DNA of 64,000 nt from Thalassovita sp. (GCF_963691685.1 NZ_OY829290.1:3928501-3992500); one strand, 5' to 3'; numbered from the stretch's first letter, positions 1-8,263 are shown. Notes: a model not told the origin generated them from the letters alone. Made by a program: numbers and translations.

Positions 1-1
1 C

Positions 2-58
2 GCGATTCCGCTGGCCTGGGGGCTGTGGCGGCTAAACCAACGCATGGCGGCCCGCTGA
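2..58 (+). CDS. 3' end of an upstream gene, probably a membrane protein
   Basis: The window opens inside a reading frame that encodes about 18 residues and stops with TGA at 56-58. The visible tail is hydrophobic then basic (AIPLAWGLWRLNQRMAAR), as at the cytoplasmic end of a transporter or other integral membrane protein. Nothing else of the gene is present, so neither family nor function can be given. It lies upstream of ffh on the same strand, with about 230 bases between. Confidence 0.4.
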   Translation, partial: AIPLAWGLWRLNQRMAAR

Positions 59-104
59 GCGCGCAGGCTTCGACCACCAAAAGCAGGTCAAACCCCTACG
101 GCGC

Positions 105-133
105 TTGACTCTGCCCTGCAATCGGCGTATCGC
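105..133 (+). promoter_or_regulatory. Candidate sigma-70 promoter for ffh
   Basis: TTGACT (105-110) is followed after 17 bases by TATCGC (128-133). The -35 and spacing are good; the -10 is weak, as is common in alphaproteobacteria. It lies about 160 bases before ffh. A 7-bp inverted repeat (CCGGAAG at 146-152, CTTCCGG at 163-169) follows in the presumed leader and has no U-run. Confidence 0.3.
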
Positions 134-292
134 CCAACCCAACATCCGGAAGCCCCAATTGTCTTCCGGTCCTTCGCCTTTGCAAGGATCGCCCCCCGTC
201 AGCGAGTTTCGCCCACGGGGGACATTGGCTTATGGGGCTGTTCTACCTACCTGTAGGACATCGGAAATGTGCTGAAGTTAGGAGCGGCGCCA

Positions 293-1825
293 ATGTTTGA
301 AAATCTATCTGAACGCCTTGGCGGTGTCTTTGATCGTCTGACAAAACAGGGCGCGCTGTCCGAAGAGGACGTTAAATCCGCCCTGCGCGAAGTGCGTGTG
401 GCCCTGCTGGAAGCGGATGTTTCGCTGCCGGTGGCCCGTGACTTCGTCAAGAAGGTGCAGGAACAGGCAACCGGTCAGGCCGTGACCAAATCGGTGACCC
501 CCGGCCAGCAGGTTGTGAAGATCGTGCATGACGCGCTGATCGATGTGCTGCGCGGCGAAGGCGATCCAGGTGCGCTGAAGGTCGACAACCCGCCTGCCCC
601 GATCCTGATGGTCGGTCTGCAGGGGTCTGGTAAAACCACCACCACCGGTAAGCTGGCCAAACGTCTGAAAGAAAAAGACGGCAAGCGCGTGCTCCTGGCC
701 TCGCTTGACGTTTATCGTCCGGCGGCGATGGATCAGCTGGCCGTTCTGGGTCAGCAGATCGGTGTGGACACACTGCCGATTGTGCCGGGTCAGACCCCGG
801 TTGATATCGCCAAACGCGCCAAGCAGCAGGCCACCATGGGCGGCTATGACGTCTACATGCTGGACACCGCTGGCCGTCTGCAGATCGACGAAGTGCTGAT
901 GAAAGAGGTTGAGGACGTCCGTGACGTTGTCAGCCCGCGCGAAACCCTTCTGGTGGTTGACGGTCTTACCGGTCAGGTCGCCGTTGAGGTGGCCGAGGAG
1001 TTCGACAACAAGATTGGCATCTCCGGCGTTGTGCTGACCCGTATGGACGGCGACGGCCGCGGCGGTGCTGCCCTGTCGATGCGTGCCGTGACCGGCAAGC
1101 CGATCAAATACGTCGGCCTTGGCGAAAAGATGGACGCGCTCGAAACCTTTGAGCCGGACCGGATTGCGGGCCGTATTCTGGGCATGGGCGACATCGTTGC
1201 CCTGGTGGAAAAAGCGCAGGAAACCATCGAGGCCGAACAGGCCGAGCGGATGATGAAGCGCTTCACCAAAGGTCAGTTCAACATGAACGACCTGAAGATG
1301 CAGCTGGAACAGATGCTCAAGATGGGCGGCATGGAAGGCATCATGGGCATGATGCCCGGCATGGGCAAAATGGCCAAGCAGGTGCAGGACGCCGGCATGG
1401 ATGACACCGTCATCAAACGCCAGATTGCCCTGATCCAGTCGATGACCAAGAAAGAGCGTGCCAACCCGCAGCTGCTGCAGGCCAGCCGCAAAAAACGGAT
1501 TGCCGCCGGTTCCGGCCAGCAGGTCAGCGACCTGAACAAACTTCTGAAGATGCACCGTCAGATGGCGGACATGATGAAGAAGATGGGCAAAATGGGCAAA
1601 GGCAAGATGATGAAACAGGCCATGAAAGGCCTGATGGGCAAAGGTGGCTCACCGGCGGATATGGCCGCGATGGGCGGCATGGACCCCAGCCAGCTGGACC
1701 CGAAAGCCCTGGAAGCGGCCGCCAAAGCCATGGGCGGCGGCAAAGGCCTGCCCGGCGGTCTGCCGGGTCTGGGTGGCATGGGCGGTCTGCCCGGCGGCCT
1801 GTCTGGTTTCGGAAAGAAGAAGTAA
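293..1825 (+). CDS. ffh: Signal recognition particle protein Ffh (SRP54)
   Basis: GTPase that binds 4.5S RNA and the signal sequences of nascent membrane proteins and, with FtsY, delivers ribosomes to the Sec translocon. The 510-residue protein has the helical N domain, then the G domain with P-loop GLQGSGKTT near residue 107, DTAGR, and TRMDGDGRGG, and a methionine-rich M domain with an unusually Gly/Met/Lys-rich tail. I chose ATG 293 over an in-frame ATG 24 bases earlier because AGGAG (280-284) lies at correct spacing and the family N-terminus begins MFENLSERL. The stop at 1825 abuts the GTG of the next gene, so ffh probably heads the acetyltransferase operon. Confidence 0.97.
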   Translation: MFENLSERLGGVFDRLTKQGALSEEDVKSALREVRVALLEADVSLPVARDFVKKVQEQATGQAVTKSVTPGQQVVKIVHDALIDVLRGEGDPGALKVDNPPAPILMVGLQGSGKTTTTGKLAKRLKEKDGKRVLLASLDVYRPAAMDQLAVLGQQIGVDTLPIVPGQTPVDIAKRAKQQATMGGYDVYMLDTAGRLQIDEVLMKEVEDVRDVVSPRETLLVVDGLTGQVAVEVAEEFDNKIGISGVVLTRMDGDGRGGAALSMRAVTGKPIKYVGLGEKMDALETFEPDRIAGRILGMGDIVALVEKAQETIEAEQAERMMKRFTKGQFNMNDLKMQLEQMLKMGGMEGIMGMMPGMGKMAKQVQDAGMDDTVIKRQIALIQSMTKKERANPQLLQASRKKRIAAGSGQQVSDLNKLLKMHRQMADMMKKMGKMGKGKMMKQAMKGLMGKGGSPADMAAMGGMDPSQLDPKALEAAAKAMGGGKGLPGGLPGLGGMGGLPGGLSGFGKKK

Positions 1826-2416
1826 GTGAGCAACATTCAGGCATATCCCTGGGAGGCCCCGATTTCGGAGCCTGCAGCGACCCTCGCGGGCCGCTTCTCT
1901 CAGCTTGTGCCAGAGCTGGTCACCAAACGGCTGACCCTGCGCGCGCCAATCCTTGCCGATTTCCCAGCCTATGCCGAGATCCTGATGGGCGACCGTGCCG
2001 AAGGTCTGGACGGCCCGTTTGACCGCGAAGCGGCGCTCTTGGACTTCTCACAGTATGTGGCGGGCTGGCTGCTGCGCGGCACCGGCCTTTGGGCGGTGGA
2101 ACGGCGTTCGGATGAGGCGCTGTTGGGCTTTGTGCTGGTCGGCATGGAATATAGCGATCAGGAGCCGGAACTGGGCTACCTGTTCACCGAAGCGGGCGAA
2201 GGTCAGGGCTATGCCACCGAAGCCGCTGCTGCCGCGCGTGATTTTGCCCTGCGCGATCTGCAACTGCCGGTGCTGGTCAGCTGCGTTGATCCTGCCAACA
2301 CCCGCTCGGCCCGTCTGGCTGAACGTCTGGGCGCCCATTTGGATGTGGCCGCCAGCGACGCCGACACCCAGATCTGGCGTCATGCCCCCGTTGTTTCGAA
2401 AGGTCCGCTGTCATGA
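1826..2416 (+). CDS. GNAT family N-acetyltransferase, first of four tandem copies
   Basis: A 196-residue acyl-CoA N-acyltransferase of the RimJ/RimL-like type. The core begins KRLTLRAP near residue 35 and has the acetyl-CoA loop region GEGQGYATEAA, followed by the late conserved segment NTRSARLAERLGA. It starts with GTG directly after the ffh stop codon, which implies translational coupling, and its TGA overlaps the ATG of the next copy. It carries about 30 more N-terminal residues than its three neighbours. The substrate (a protein N-terminus, small amine or antibiotic) cannot be read from the sequence. Confidence 0.9.
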   Translation: MSNIQAYPWEAPISEPAATLAGRFSQLVPELVTKRLTLRAPILADFPAYAEILMGDRAEGLDGPFDREAALLDFSQYVAGWLLRGTGLWAVERRSDEALLGFVLVGMEYSDQEPELGYLFTEAGEGQGYATEAAAAARDFALRDLQLPVLVSCVDPANTRSARLAERLGAHLDVAASDADTQIWRHAPVVSKGPLS

Positions 2417-2958
2417 ATGTGACCATTCCCACCCTGGAAACCGAACGCCTGATCCTGCGCGCCCCGTCAATTGAGGATTTTGAGCCGCTCTGCGCCTTCT
2501 ACGATTCCGAACGCGCCCGCTACGTCGGCGGCCAGATGGCCCCGGATCAGGTCTGGCGTCACCTTGCGCTGGAAGCCGGCCACTGGAACCTGATGGGCTA
2601 TGGCCGCTGGACCCTGGTGGAAAAAGAAACCGGCACGCCCTGTGGCATGGTTGGCCTGTGGAACCCCGAAGGCTGGCCCGAGGCTGAAATTGGCTGGGAC
2701 CTGTTTGATGGCTTTGGCGGCAAAGGCTACGCAACCGAGGCGGCGCTGGCCGCCCGCAGCTATGCCTATGACGTTCTGGGCTGGCAGACCGCGATTTCGC
2801 TGGTCGCCCCGGAAAACCATGCCTCACGCAAAGTGGCGCAGCGGATGGGTGCCAAACAGGATGGTGTCTTCAACCATGTCCGTTTTGGTGACGTGGAAAT
2901 CTGGCGCCACATGGCCCCGGCAGATATCGCCGACGGCGGCATGGAGAGCTATGCATGA
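2413..2958 (+). CDS. GNAT family N-acetyltransferase, second tandem copy
   Basis: A 181-residue GNAT with the RimJ/RimL-type opening IPTLETERLILRAP, a GKGYATEAALAAR acetyl-CoA-binding segment and the late ASRKVAQRMGA segment. It begins within the stop codon of the preceding copy (ATGA) and ends in the same way against the third copy. It is visibly related to copies three and four (shared ETERLILR opening, EAEIGWDLF-type central strand), which points to local duplication followed by divergence. Substrate unknown. Confidence 0.9.
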   Translation: MNVTIPTLETERLILRAPSIEDFEPLCAFYDSERARYVGGQMAPDQVWRHLALEAGHWNLMGYGRWTLVEKETGTPCGMVGLWNPEGWPEAEIGWDLFDGFGGKGYATEAALAARSYAYDVLGWQTAISLVAPENHASRKVAQRMGAKQDGVFNHVRFGDVEIWRHMAPADIADGGMESYA

Positions 2959-3476
2959 GCTTTGATCTGCCCATCCCAGCGCTCGAAACCGAGCGTCTGA
3001 TCCTGCGCCAGCCGCAGGAACGGGATCTGGAAGGCTTGATTGCCTTCTGGGGCAGTGAACGTGCGCAGTTCATTGGCGGCCCGCTGAGCCGTCTGGACAC
3101 CTGGCGCAAATTGACCTCGATGATCGGTCAGTGGGTGATCAAGGGCTACGGCTTTTACATGCTGGAAGAGAAAGCCACCGGCACGGTCGTTGGCGGCACC
3201 GGCATTGTTGAGGCCGAAGGCTGGAGCGAGCCGGAACTGGGCTGGAACCTTTATGAGGCGGCCGAGGGAAAAGGCTATGCCTTTGAAGCGGCGCAGAAGG
3301 TGCGCGAACACGCCGCCGCCACCTGGGGCATCACCGCGCCAATCAGCCATATCGATGCCGGCAATACCCGTTCAATCGCCTTGGCCGAACGTCTGGGCGC
3401 AACCTTTGAACGGGATGGTGACATCTCGGGCCATCCGGTACGGATCTATCGCCACGCAGAATGGGGGGTAAGCTGA
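2955..3476 (+). CDS. GNAT family N-acetyltransferase, third tandem copy
   Basis: A 173-residue GNAT opening with LPIPALETERLILRQP, with the acetyl-CoA segment GKGYAFEAAQKVREHA and the terminal NTRSIALAERLGATFERDG. ATGA overlaps link it to the preceding copy, and its TGA at 3474-3476 shares its last base with the ATG of the fourth copy. No extra domain or signal peptide is present, so it should be cytoplasmic. Substrate unknown. Confidence 0.9.
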   Translation: MSFDLPIPALETERLILRQPQERDLEGLIAFWGSERAQFIGGPLSRLDTWRKLTSMIGQWVIKGYGFYMLEEKATGTVVGGTGIVEAEGWSEPELGWNLYEAAEGKGYAFEAAQKVREHAAATWGITAPISHIDAGNTRSIALAERLGATFERDGDISGHPVRIYRHAEWGVS

Positions 3477-4078
3477 TGCCAGTTGAAATCCCCGTTCTGG
3501 AAACCCAGCGTCTGATCCTGCGTGGCCCAACGCCTGAGGCTTATCCCAGCTTCAAATCGACCTTCACCAGCTACCGTGCCCGTTTCATGGGGGGCCCGCT
3601 GAACGACTATGAGACCTGGATGCTTTATGCAGCTGAGATCGGCCATTGGCAGATCCGCGGCTATGGCATGTGGGTGATCTATGACCGCGACAGCGGCAAG
3701 ACGCTGGGCATGGCCGGTGGCTGGAAACCCGCCAAATGGCCTGAGGCCGAACTGGCCTGGATCATCTGGCCCGAAGTGGCCGGCCACGGCTACGCGCTGG
3801 AAGCCACCCATGCGGTGCGCAACTACCTCTATTCCAACATGGGGTGGACCACTGCGGTGTCCTACATCGATCCAAAGAACCTGGATTCGATCCGCCTGGC
3901 CGAACGTCTGGGCGCAGAAAAAGATCAAGGCGCCGCCACCGTGGACGGCCATGACATCGTTTACCGCCATCCCACCGCCGACCAGCTGGCAGGCAGCCAG
4001 CTGAGCCACGGCATTGAGATGGAAATCGCCAACTACGCCGACCCGCTGTTCAAACCGAAAGGATTCGCCCTTGACTGA
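3476..4078 (+). CDS. GNAT family N-acetyltransferase, fourth tandem copy
   Basis: A 200-residue GNAT opening with EIPVLETQRLILRGP, with GHGYALEATHAVRNYL and DSIRLAERLGAEKD. The start chosen is ATG 3476, which overlaps the previous stop (TGATG); an in-frame ATG 15 bases upstream lies inside the third copy and has no ribosome site. It has a longer C-terminal tail than the other copies. Its last eight bases overlap the TTG start of the chorismate mutase gene, so coupling runs through all four copies into the next gene. Confidence 0.9.
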   Translation: MPVEIPVLETQRLILRGPTPEAYPSFKSTFTSYRARFMGGPLNDYETWMLYAAEIGHWQIRGYGMWVIYDRDSGKTLGMAGGWKPAKWPEAELAWIIWPEVAGHGYALEATHAVRNYLYSNMGWTTAVSYIDPKNLDSIRLAERLGAEKDQGAATVDGHDIVYRHPTADQLAGSQLSHGIEMEIANYADPLFKPKGFALD

Positions 4079-4367
4079 CGCTGTTTCCCGCGCTGCGGAG
4101 CTGCTGAAAGAGCACCGCGAAAGCATCGACCGTTTGGACGCCATCCTTGTCTACACCCTGGGGGAGCGCTTCAAGCACACCCAGGCCGTGGGCAAGCTGA
4201 AAGCGGCACACGACCTTCCCCCGTCCGATCCGGCCCGCGAGGCCAAGCAGATCGCACGGCTAGAAGATCTGGCAGACCGGGCCGACCTGGACCCCGATTT
4301 CGCCAAGAAGTTCCTGAACTTCATCATCGCTGAAGTCATTCAGCACCACAAAAAACACCAGGAGTAA
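4071..4367 (+). CDS. Chorismate mutase, AroQ type
   Basis: A 98-residue all-helical chorismate mutase, converting chorismate to prephenate for phenylalanine and tyrosine synthesis. The helix-1 pattern RESIDRLDAILVYTLGERF carries the conserved Arg and the IDxLDxxLxxLLxxR-like spacing, with a second active-site region around FKHTQAVGKLKAAH. The start is inferred as TTG 4071: GAAAGGA (4057-4063) sits about seven bases upstream and no ATG in this frame fits the family length. The gene overlaps the end of the last GNAT by eight bases. Chorismate mutase next to rpsP is an arrangement I recall from alphaproteobacteria. Confidence 0.85.
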   Translation: MTDAVSRAAELLKEHRESIDRLDAILVYTLGERFKHTQAVGKLKAAHDLPPSDPAREAKQIARLEDLADRADLDPDFAKKFLNFIIAEVIQHHKKHQE

Positions 4368-4407
4368 CCCCGCCTCCTCCCTCAGGGGAAGCAACTGGAA
4401 AACGAAT

Positions 4408-4424
4408 TGCCGGCTCAGCCGGCA
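4408..4424 (+). repeat. Perfect hairpin in the rpsP leader
   Basis: TGCCGGC and GCCGGCA form a 7-bp stem with a 3-base loop, 25 bases before the rpsP start and just upstream of AAAGGAG. No U-run follows. It could stabilise the 5' end of a processed rpsP message or act in ribosomal feedback; neither is demonstrated. Confidence 0.4.
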
Positions 4425-4449
4425 CACGCCATCTAAAGGAGATCTAACA

Positions 4450-4815
4450 ATGGCAATGAAAATCCGTCTGGCCCGTGGTGGTTCGAAAAAACGTCCTTTC
4501 TACCGCGTTGTTGCCGCTGACTCGCGCATGCCGCGTGACGGCCGTTTCATCGAGAAACTGGGCACCTACAACCCGCTGCTGCCGAAAGACAGCGAAGAGC
4601 GCGTAAAACTGAACATGGAACGCGTTCAGTACTGGCTGGACCAGGGCGCTCAGCCGTCCGACCGTGTGTCGCGCTTCCTGGAAGCCGCAGGCGTTCTGGC
4701 CAAGAAAGAGCGTAACAACCCTGAGAAAGCCGTACCCGGCAAGAAAGCTCAGGAGCGCGCTGAAGAAAAAGCCGCCAAAGCAGCTGAAGCTGCCGAAGCC
4801 GCTGCTGAAGAGTAA
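4450..4815 (+). CDS. rpsP: 30S ribosomal protein S16
   Basis: A 121-residue S16, a primary binder of the 16S 5' domain. The opening MAMKIRLARGGSKKRPFYRV and the segment DGRFIEKLGTYNPL are diagnostic. After the roughly 80-residue core there is a Lys/Glu/Ala-rich tail (about residues 90-121), longer than in E. coli and usual for alphaproteobacteria. A strong AAAGGAG precedes ATG 4450. In most bacteria rimM follows directly; here bluB intervenes. Confidence 0.98.
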   Translation: MAMKIRLARGGSKKRPFYRVVAADSRMPRDGRFIEKLGTYNPLLPKDSEERVKLNMERVQYWLDQGAQPSDRVSRFLEAAGVLAKKERNNPEKAVPGKKAQERAEEKAAKAAEAAEAAAEE

Positions 4816-4837
4816 GCAACAGACAGGGAGCGCTGGG

Positions 4838-5467
4838 ATGCGGGTCTTCCCAGAAACATTCCAGCGCGATCTGGACGATCTCATGCGGTGGCGGCGCGAT
4901 GTGCGTCACTTCCGTACAGATCCTGTTGACGAGGCACTGCTCACGCAGTGCCTCGACGCGTTTTTGAAGGCCCCTTCTGTTGGGCTGTCGGAACCCTGGC
5001 GGGTGATCCGGATCGAAAGCGCTGCAGCGCGTGCTGCTGCATTAAAGAATTATCAATCCGCCAATGCCGATGCGCTGGCCGGTTATGGCGATGAAAAGGC
5101 CGCGCTTTATGCGCAGCTGAAACTCTCGGGCATGCAGGACGCGCCGGTGCAGCTGGCGATCTACTGCGATGAAAGCACCGAAAAGGGGTCAGGCCTTGGC
5201 GCTGGCACCATGCCGGAAATGCGACGGTATTCTGTGGTTTCGGCGATCAACCTGTTCTGGCTGGCCGCCCGTGCCCGCGGGATCGGGATGGGCTGGGTCT
5301 CTATCCTTGACCCGGACCAGCTGAGCCGCGATCTGGATGTGCCCCAGGACTGGCGTTTGGTGGGCTATCTTTGCGTCGGCTACCCGGCCGAGGACAGCGA
5401 CACTCCTGAGCTGGAACGCAAAGGCTGGGAAGATCGCCGCGGGCAACTGCCCATCGAGACCCGCTGA
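4838..5467 (+). CDS. bluB: 5,6-dimethylbenzimidazole synthase BluB
   Basis: An oxygen-dependent flavin destructase that turns reduced FMN into 5,6-dimethylbenzimidazole, the lower ligand of cobalamin. The 209-residue nitroreductase-fold protein has the FMN-binding RRDVRHFRTDP (residues 19-29), PSVGLSEPWRV (46-56), and the BluB-typical run GLGAGTMPEMRRYSVV followed by ARGIGMGWVSIL. ATG 4838 is preferred because AGGGAG (4825-4830) precedes it; an upstream in-frame ATG would lie inside rpsP. No other cobalamin gene lies in the window. It sits 22 bases after rpsP, so it is probably cotranscribed. Confidence 0.92.
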   Translation: MRVFPETFQRDLDDLMRWRRDVRHFRTDPVDEALLTQCLDAFLKAPSVGLSEPWRVIRIESAAARAAALKNYQSANADALAGYGDEKAALYAQLKLSGMQDAPVQLAIYCDESTEKGSGLGAGTMPEMRRYSVVSAINLFWLAARARGIGMGWVSILDPDQLSRDLDVPQDWRLVGYLCVGYPAEDSDTPELERKGWEDRRGQLPIETR

Positions 5468-5551
5468 ACCTGCGGTCACACTGGCGAATTGCCCCTGCCC
5501 GCCCAAGGCGTTATCAACGGGGAAACGCCCTGCCGCTTCCTAGGTGATACC

Positions 5552-6070
5552 ATGAGTGAAACTGACGATCTGATCTGTGTGGCCTCCATCGCTGGTGCCT
5601 TCGGGGTGCGCGGCGAGGTGCGGCTGAAAAGTTTTACTGCGGAACCAGACGCGATTGCCGATTACAATCCGCTGACCACCGAAGATGGCAGCCGCAGTTT
5701 TGAAGTGGGCATTGTCAACACGATCAAAAACGGCCTTTCGGTGCGCCTGTCAGATGTCACCACCAAAGAAGAGGCCGATGCCCTGAAAGGGGTAAAACTC
5801 TACGTGCCGCGCGATCGCCTGCCGTCGCTGCCGGATGATGAATATTACCACACCGATCTGATGGGGCTGGAGGTGTTTGACACCGGCGGCACCAAACTGG
5901 GCGTGGTCAAGGCGGTGCAGAACCACGGTGCCGGTGATCTGTTGGAAATCCACGGGCCGGGCCTGAAAACAACGGTGCTGCTGCCCTTCACCCTGGCTGC
6001 GGTGCCGACGGTGGATCTGACCTCCGGCCGCATCATCGCGGATCCGCCAGAGGGGCTGTTCCCGGAATAG
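5552..6070 (+). CDS. rimM: Ribosome maturation factor RimM
   Basis: A 172-residue 30S assembly factor that acts on the 16S head domain with S19. It has the N-terminal RimM barrel (VASIAGAFGVRGEVRLKSF, residues 10-28) and a C-terminal PRC-barrel domain beginning about EYYHTDLMGLEVF. ATG 5552 has AGGTGA upstream; an earlier in-frame ATG at 5489 would add 21 unrelated residues. It is 85 bases from bluB and 9 bases before the next gene. Confidence 0.95.
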   Translation: MSETDDLICVASIAGAFGVRGEVRLKSFTAEPDAIADYNPLTTEDGSRSFEVGIVNTIKNGLSVRLSDVTTKEEADALKGVKLYVPRDRLPSLPDDEYYHTDLMGLEVFDTGGTKLGVVKAVQNHGAGDLLEIHGPGLKTTVLLPFTLAAVPTVDLTSGRIIADPPEGLFPE

Positions 6071-6079
6071 TCCCAATCG

Positions 6080-6892
6080 ATGAGCACGCGGCGCATTCTG
6101 ATCCATGCCGGGTTTTACAAAACCGGCACCACCAGCCTGCAGGCCCAATTGGCCCGCGTGCAGCAGGATCTAAGCCCGTATTTTCACTATTTCGGCCCTA
6201 ATAAACTGCGGGACACTGGTGCTTTGGCACGTGAGTTTGGCCGCCACCTGACCGAGGACAGCCGCCGCGCCTTCCGGCGGGGGTTTGGGCGTTTTGTTGC
6301 GGACCTGCCTGAGGATGGCAATATCGTCATCAGCCGCGAAAACTACGCAGGCATCATGCCGGGGCATCGTGGGCTGGACGGTGAGATCCTGACAGATATC
6401 AACCCCGCCGCCCGGATGCTGGCCCGCGATATCCGCGCCGGGCTGGAGCGCCGGTTTGGCAACGATATGGATCTGCAGTTTCTCTACTCAGTGCGCGACC
6501 GCGACAGCTGGCTGCGGTCTGTCCATGGGCATCAACTGCGCTCCACCCATCTGCGCGATGACCTGATGCGGTTTTCGGATCTGTTCCCCACGAACTTCGA
6601 TCTGAGGAAAGACGCCGAAAAGATCGCCAAGGCGCTGGCGCCGACCCCGGTGCATATTCGCGCGTTGGAGGACTATGCCGATCACCGCCAAGGGCCCGCT
6701 GCGATGATCCTGGATCTGATGGGGGTGCCCGCTGACGTGATGGCATCACTGCCACCTGCTGAACCGCAGAACACCGGCCAGTCGGAGGACCTGCGCAGGG
6801 TCTTTTTGCAGTTAAACCGCAAGGGCCTCAGCCGGGATGCGCTGAAGGCGCAGAAGGCGGCGCTGCTAGAACAGCAACAAGACAGCGATTAA
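6080..6892 (+). CDS. Sulfotransferase-like protein
   Basis: A 270-residue protein whose N-terminus ILIHAGFYKTGTTSLQ (residues 6-21) matches the PAPS 5'-phosphosulfate-binding loop of sulfotransferase-like families, with a later SRENYAGI segment. No signal peptide is visible. It follows rimM by 9 bases and its stop overlaps the stop of the convergent TetR gene by four bases. The acceptor is unknown, and similar proteins are often of unproven activity. The C-terminal 40 residues are charged and poorly conserved-looking. Confidence 0.7.
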   Translation: MSTRRILIHAGFYKTGTTSLQAQLARVQQDLSPYFHYFGPNKLRDTGALAREFGRHLTEDSRRAFRRGFGRFVADLPEDGNIVISRENYAGIMPGHRGLDGEILTDINPAARMLARDIRAGLERRFGNDMDLQFLYSVRDRDSWLRSVHGHQLRSTHLRDDLMRFSDLFPTNFDLRKDAEKIAKALAPTPVHIRALEDYADHRQGPAAMILDLMGVPADVMASLPPAEPQNTGQSEDLRRVFLQLNRKGLSRDALKAQKAALLEQQQDSD

Positions 6893-7560
6893 GCAGCAAG
6901 GCTGGCGCGGATTGCCGGGCGCAGCATGCGGGTTTTGCACAGCGTCAGCAGTTCACGCGCCTCATCCTCGGGCAGAGCAACAGCCGCGCGCACCGCACCG
7001 GCAATGGCCCCAACGAATAGCTTCGCCATCACCTCGGCCTCCGCTGCCCATTGCGAATCGGCATCAGGGCGTGTGCGCAGCATCGCCGCCTGCACGGTTT
7101 GGACATGGATTGCGCAATCCTCCTCATCCAATAGCTGCAGCCGCCGGTCGGCCTGCGTGGCCTGCCAGATGGCAAAGGCACCGGGCATTTCCAGAAAACA
7201 GCCATAGTAACTGTCGACCATGCCCAGCAGCGCCGCCTCAAAAGAGGCGGCATCCACAACGGTCGCGAAGAGCGATTGAACGCAGGCCTGACCCTCACGG
7301 TAGAACCGGTCGGCCAGCGTTGCGATGATCGCAGCCTTGTCAGGAAAGTATTGATAAAGCGAGGCAATTGAGATTTCAGCCGCCGCCGCGATCTCTTTCA
7401 TCGCAACCGCATCTACCCCCTGCGCGTCGATCAGGCCGGTGGCCTCCTCAAGGATCCGTTCAAACCGTTTTCGGCTGCGTTCCTGCACCGGTTCCTTGCG
7501 CGGCAGGATCTGCTGAATGGCGGCGTCTTCGGGCACGGATTTTCCTTTTCTCAACTGCAT
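6889..7560 (-). CDS. TetR/AcrR family transcriptional regulator
   Basis: A 223-residue repressor-type regulator. The N-terminal helix-turn-helix lies at about residues 50-78 (MKEIAAAAEISIASLYQYFPDK) and the C-terminal half is the variable ligand/dimer domain. The start is uncertain: ATG 7560 is chosen, with an alternative ATG at 7587 that lies inside a repeated operator-like site. It is divergent from a flavodoxin-fold oxidoreductase, the common layout in which a TetR protein represses itself and its neighbour. The ligand is not deducible. Confidence 0.88.
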   Translation of the reverse strand: MQLRKGKSVPEDAAIQQILPRKEPVQERSRKRFERILEEATGLIDAQGVDAVAMKEIAAAAEISIASLYQYFPDKAAIIATLADRFYREGQACVQSLFATVVDAASFEAALLGMVDSYYGCFLEMPGAFAIWQATQADRRLQLLDEEDCAIHVQTVQAAMLRTRPDADSQWAAEAEVMAKLFVGAIAGAVRAAVALPEDEARELLTLCKTRMLRPAIRASLAA

Positions 7561-7580
7561 TGTTGACTCTGCCAGAAATA

Positions 7581-7619
7581 TGAGCATATGTCACGTTATC
7601 AAATGTGAGCATTTATCAC
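7581..7619. promoter_or_regulatory. Paired operator-like repeats in the TetR/oxidoreductase gap
   Basis: TGAGCATATGTCAC (7581-7594) and TGAGCATTTATCAC (7606-7619) are direct repeats matching at 12 of 14 positions, 25 bases apart start to start. Each has imperfect dyad symmetry (TGA-N7-TCA). They fill the space between the divergent genes and are the natural candidates for binding by the adjacent TetR protein. The alternative upstream start of the regulator overlaps the first copy. Confidence 0.55.
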
Positions 7620-7643
7620 CTTTTAGGATTGGATGGACAAATC

Positions 7644-8246
7644 ATGGCGAACCCACAACCAAAACGCATTTTCATCTGGGTCGGACACCCGGCACAAAGC
7701 AGCCTGTGTGACGCGCTGGCTGACCGCTATGAGGCGGCAACGCGCGCCGCTGGCAGTGAGGTGCGGCGGATGAATCTGGCGGATATGGATTTTGATGACC
7801 GTGCCTTCGCAGGCTATGACGGCAAGCGGCTGGAGTTGGAGCCGGACCTGAAACGCTGGCAGGACAATATGACCTGGGCCGATCACGTGCTGATCGTCTA
7901 CCCCTACTGGTGGGGTGCGATGCCGGGGCGGATGAAATCGGTGCTGGACCGCGCCCTGCTGCCCGGGTTTGCCTTTAAATACAAAGGCCCCAAAAGCCTG
8001 CAGTGGAACAAGCTGCTGGAGGGGAAGACCGGCGATGTGATCATCACCTCAGACACGCCGCCGCTGCTGGACCGGCTGCTCTATCGCAAACCGGGACGCC
8101 GGGTGATCAGCAATCAAATCCTGGGCTTCGTCGGGATCAAACCGTGCCGCGTCGTGCAGTTTGGCTCAGTCCGCACGGCAAAGCCCGCCAAGATTGAGGG
8201 CTGGCTGGATGCCGCCCACAAGCTGGGTGAACAGGCAGCAGCCTAA
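7644..8246 (+). CDS. NAD(P)H:quinone oxidoreductase, flavodoxin fold
   Basis: A 200-residue member of the flavodoxin_2 family (MdaB/KefF/NQO-like), two-electron reductases of quinones or electrophiles using FMN or FAD. Evidence: the flavin phosphate loop region WVGHPAQSSLC (12-22), DHVLIVYPYWWGAMPGRMK (80-98) that contacts the isoalloxazine, and the SDTPPLL segment. ATG 7644 is preferred over ATG 7605 because the longer form would start inside the operator-like repeats. Divergence from a TetR regulator suggests induction by a quinone or similar stress. Confidence 0.82.
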   Translation: MANPQPKRIFIWVGHPAQSSLCDALADRYEAATRAAGSEVRRMNLADMDFDDRAFAGYDGKRLELEPDLKRWQDNMTWADHVLIVYPYWWGAMPGRMKSVLDRALLPGFAFKYKGPKSLQWNKLLEGKTGDVIITSDTPPLLDRLLYRKPGRRVISNQILGFVGIKPCRVVQFGSVRTAKPAKIEGWLDAAHKLGEQAAA

Positions 8247-8263
8247 AGGCTTGCTGGGGCTAA

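Noticed and set aside
305..1555. 416-residue minus-strand ORF inside ffh
   Set aside because: Antisense shadow of ffh in a GC-rich genome; His/Gln-rich composition, no family pattern, no ribosome site.
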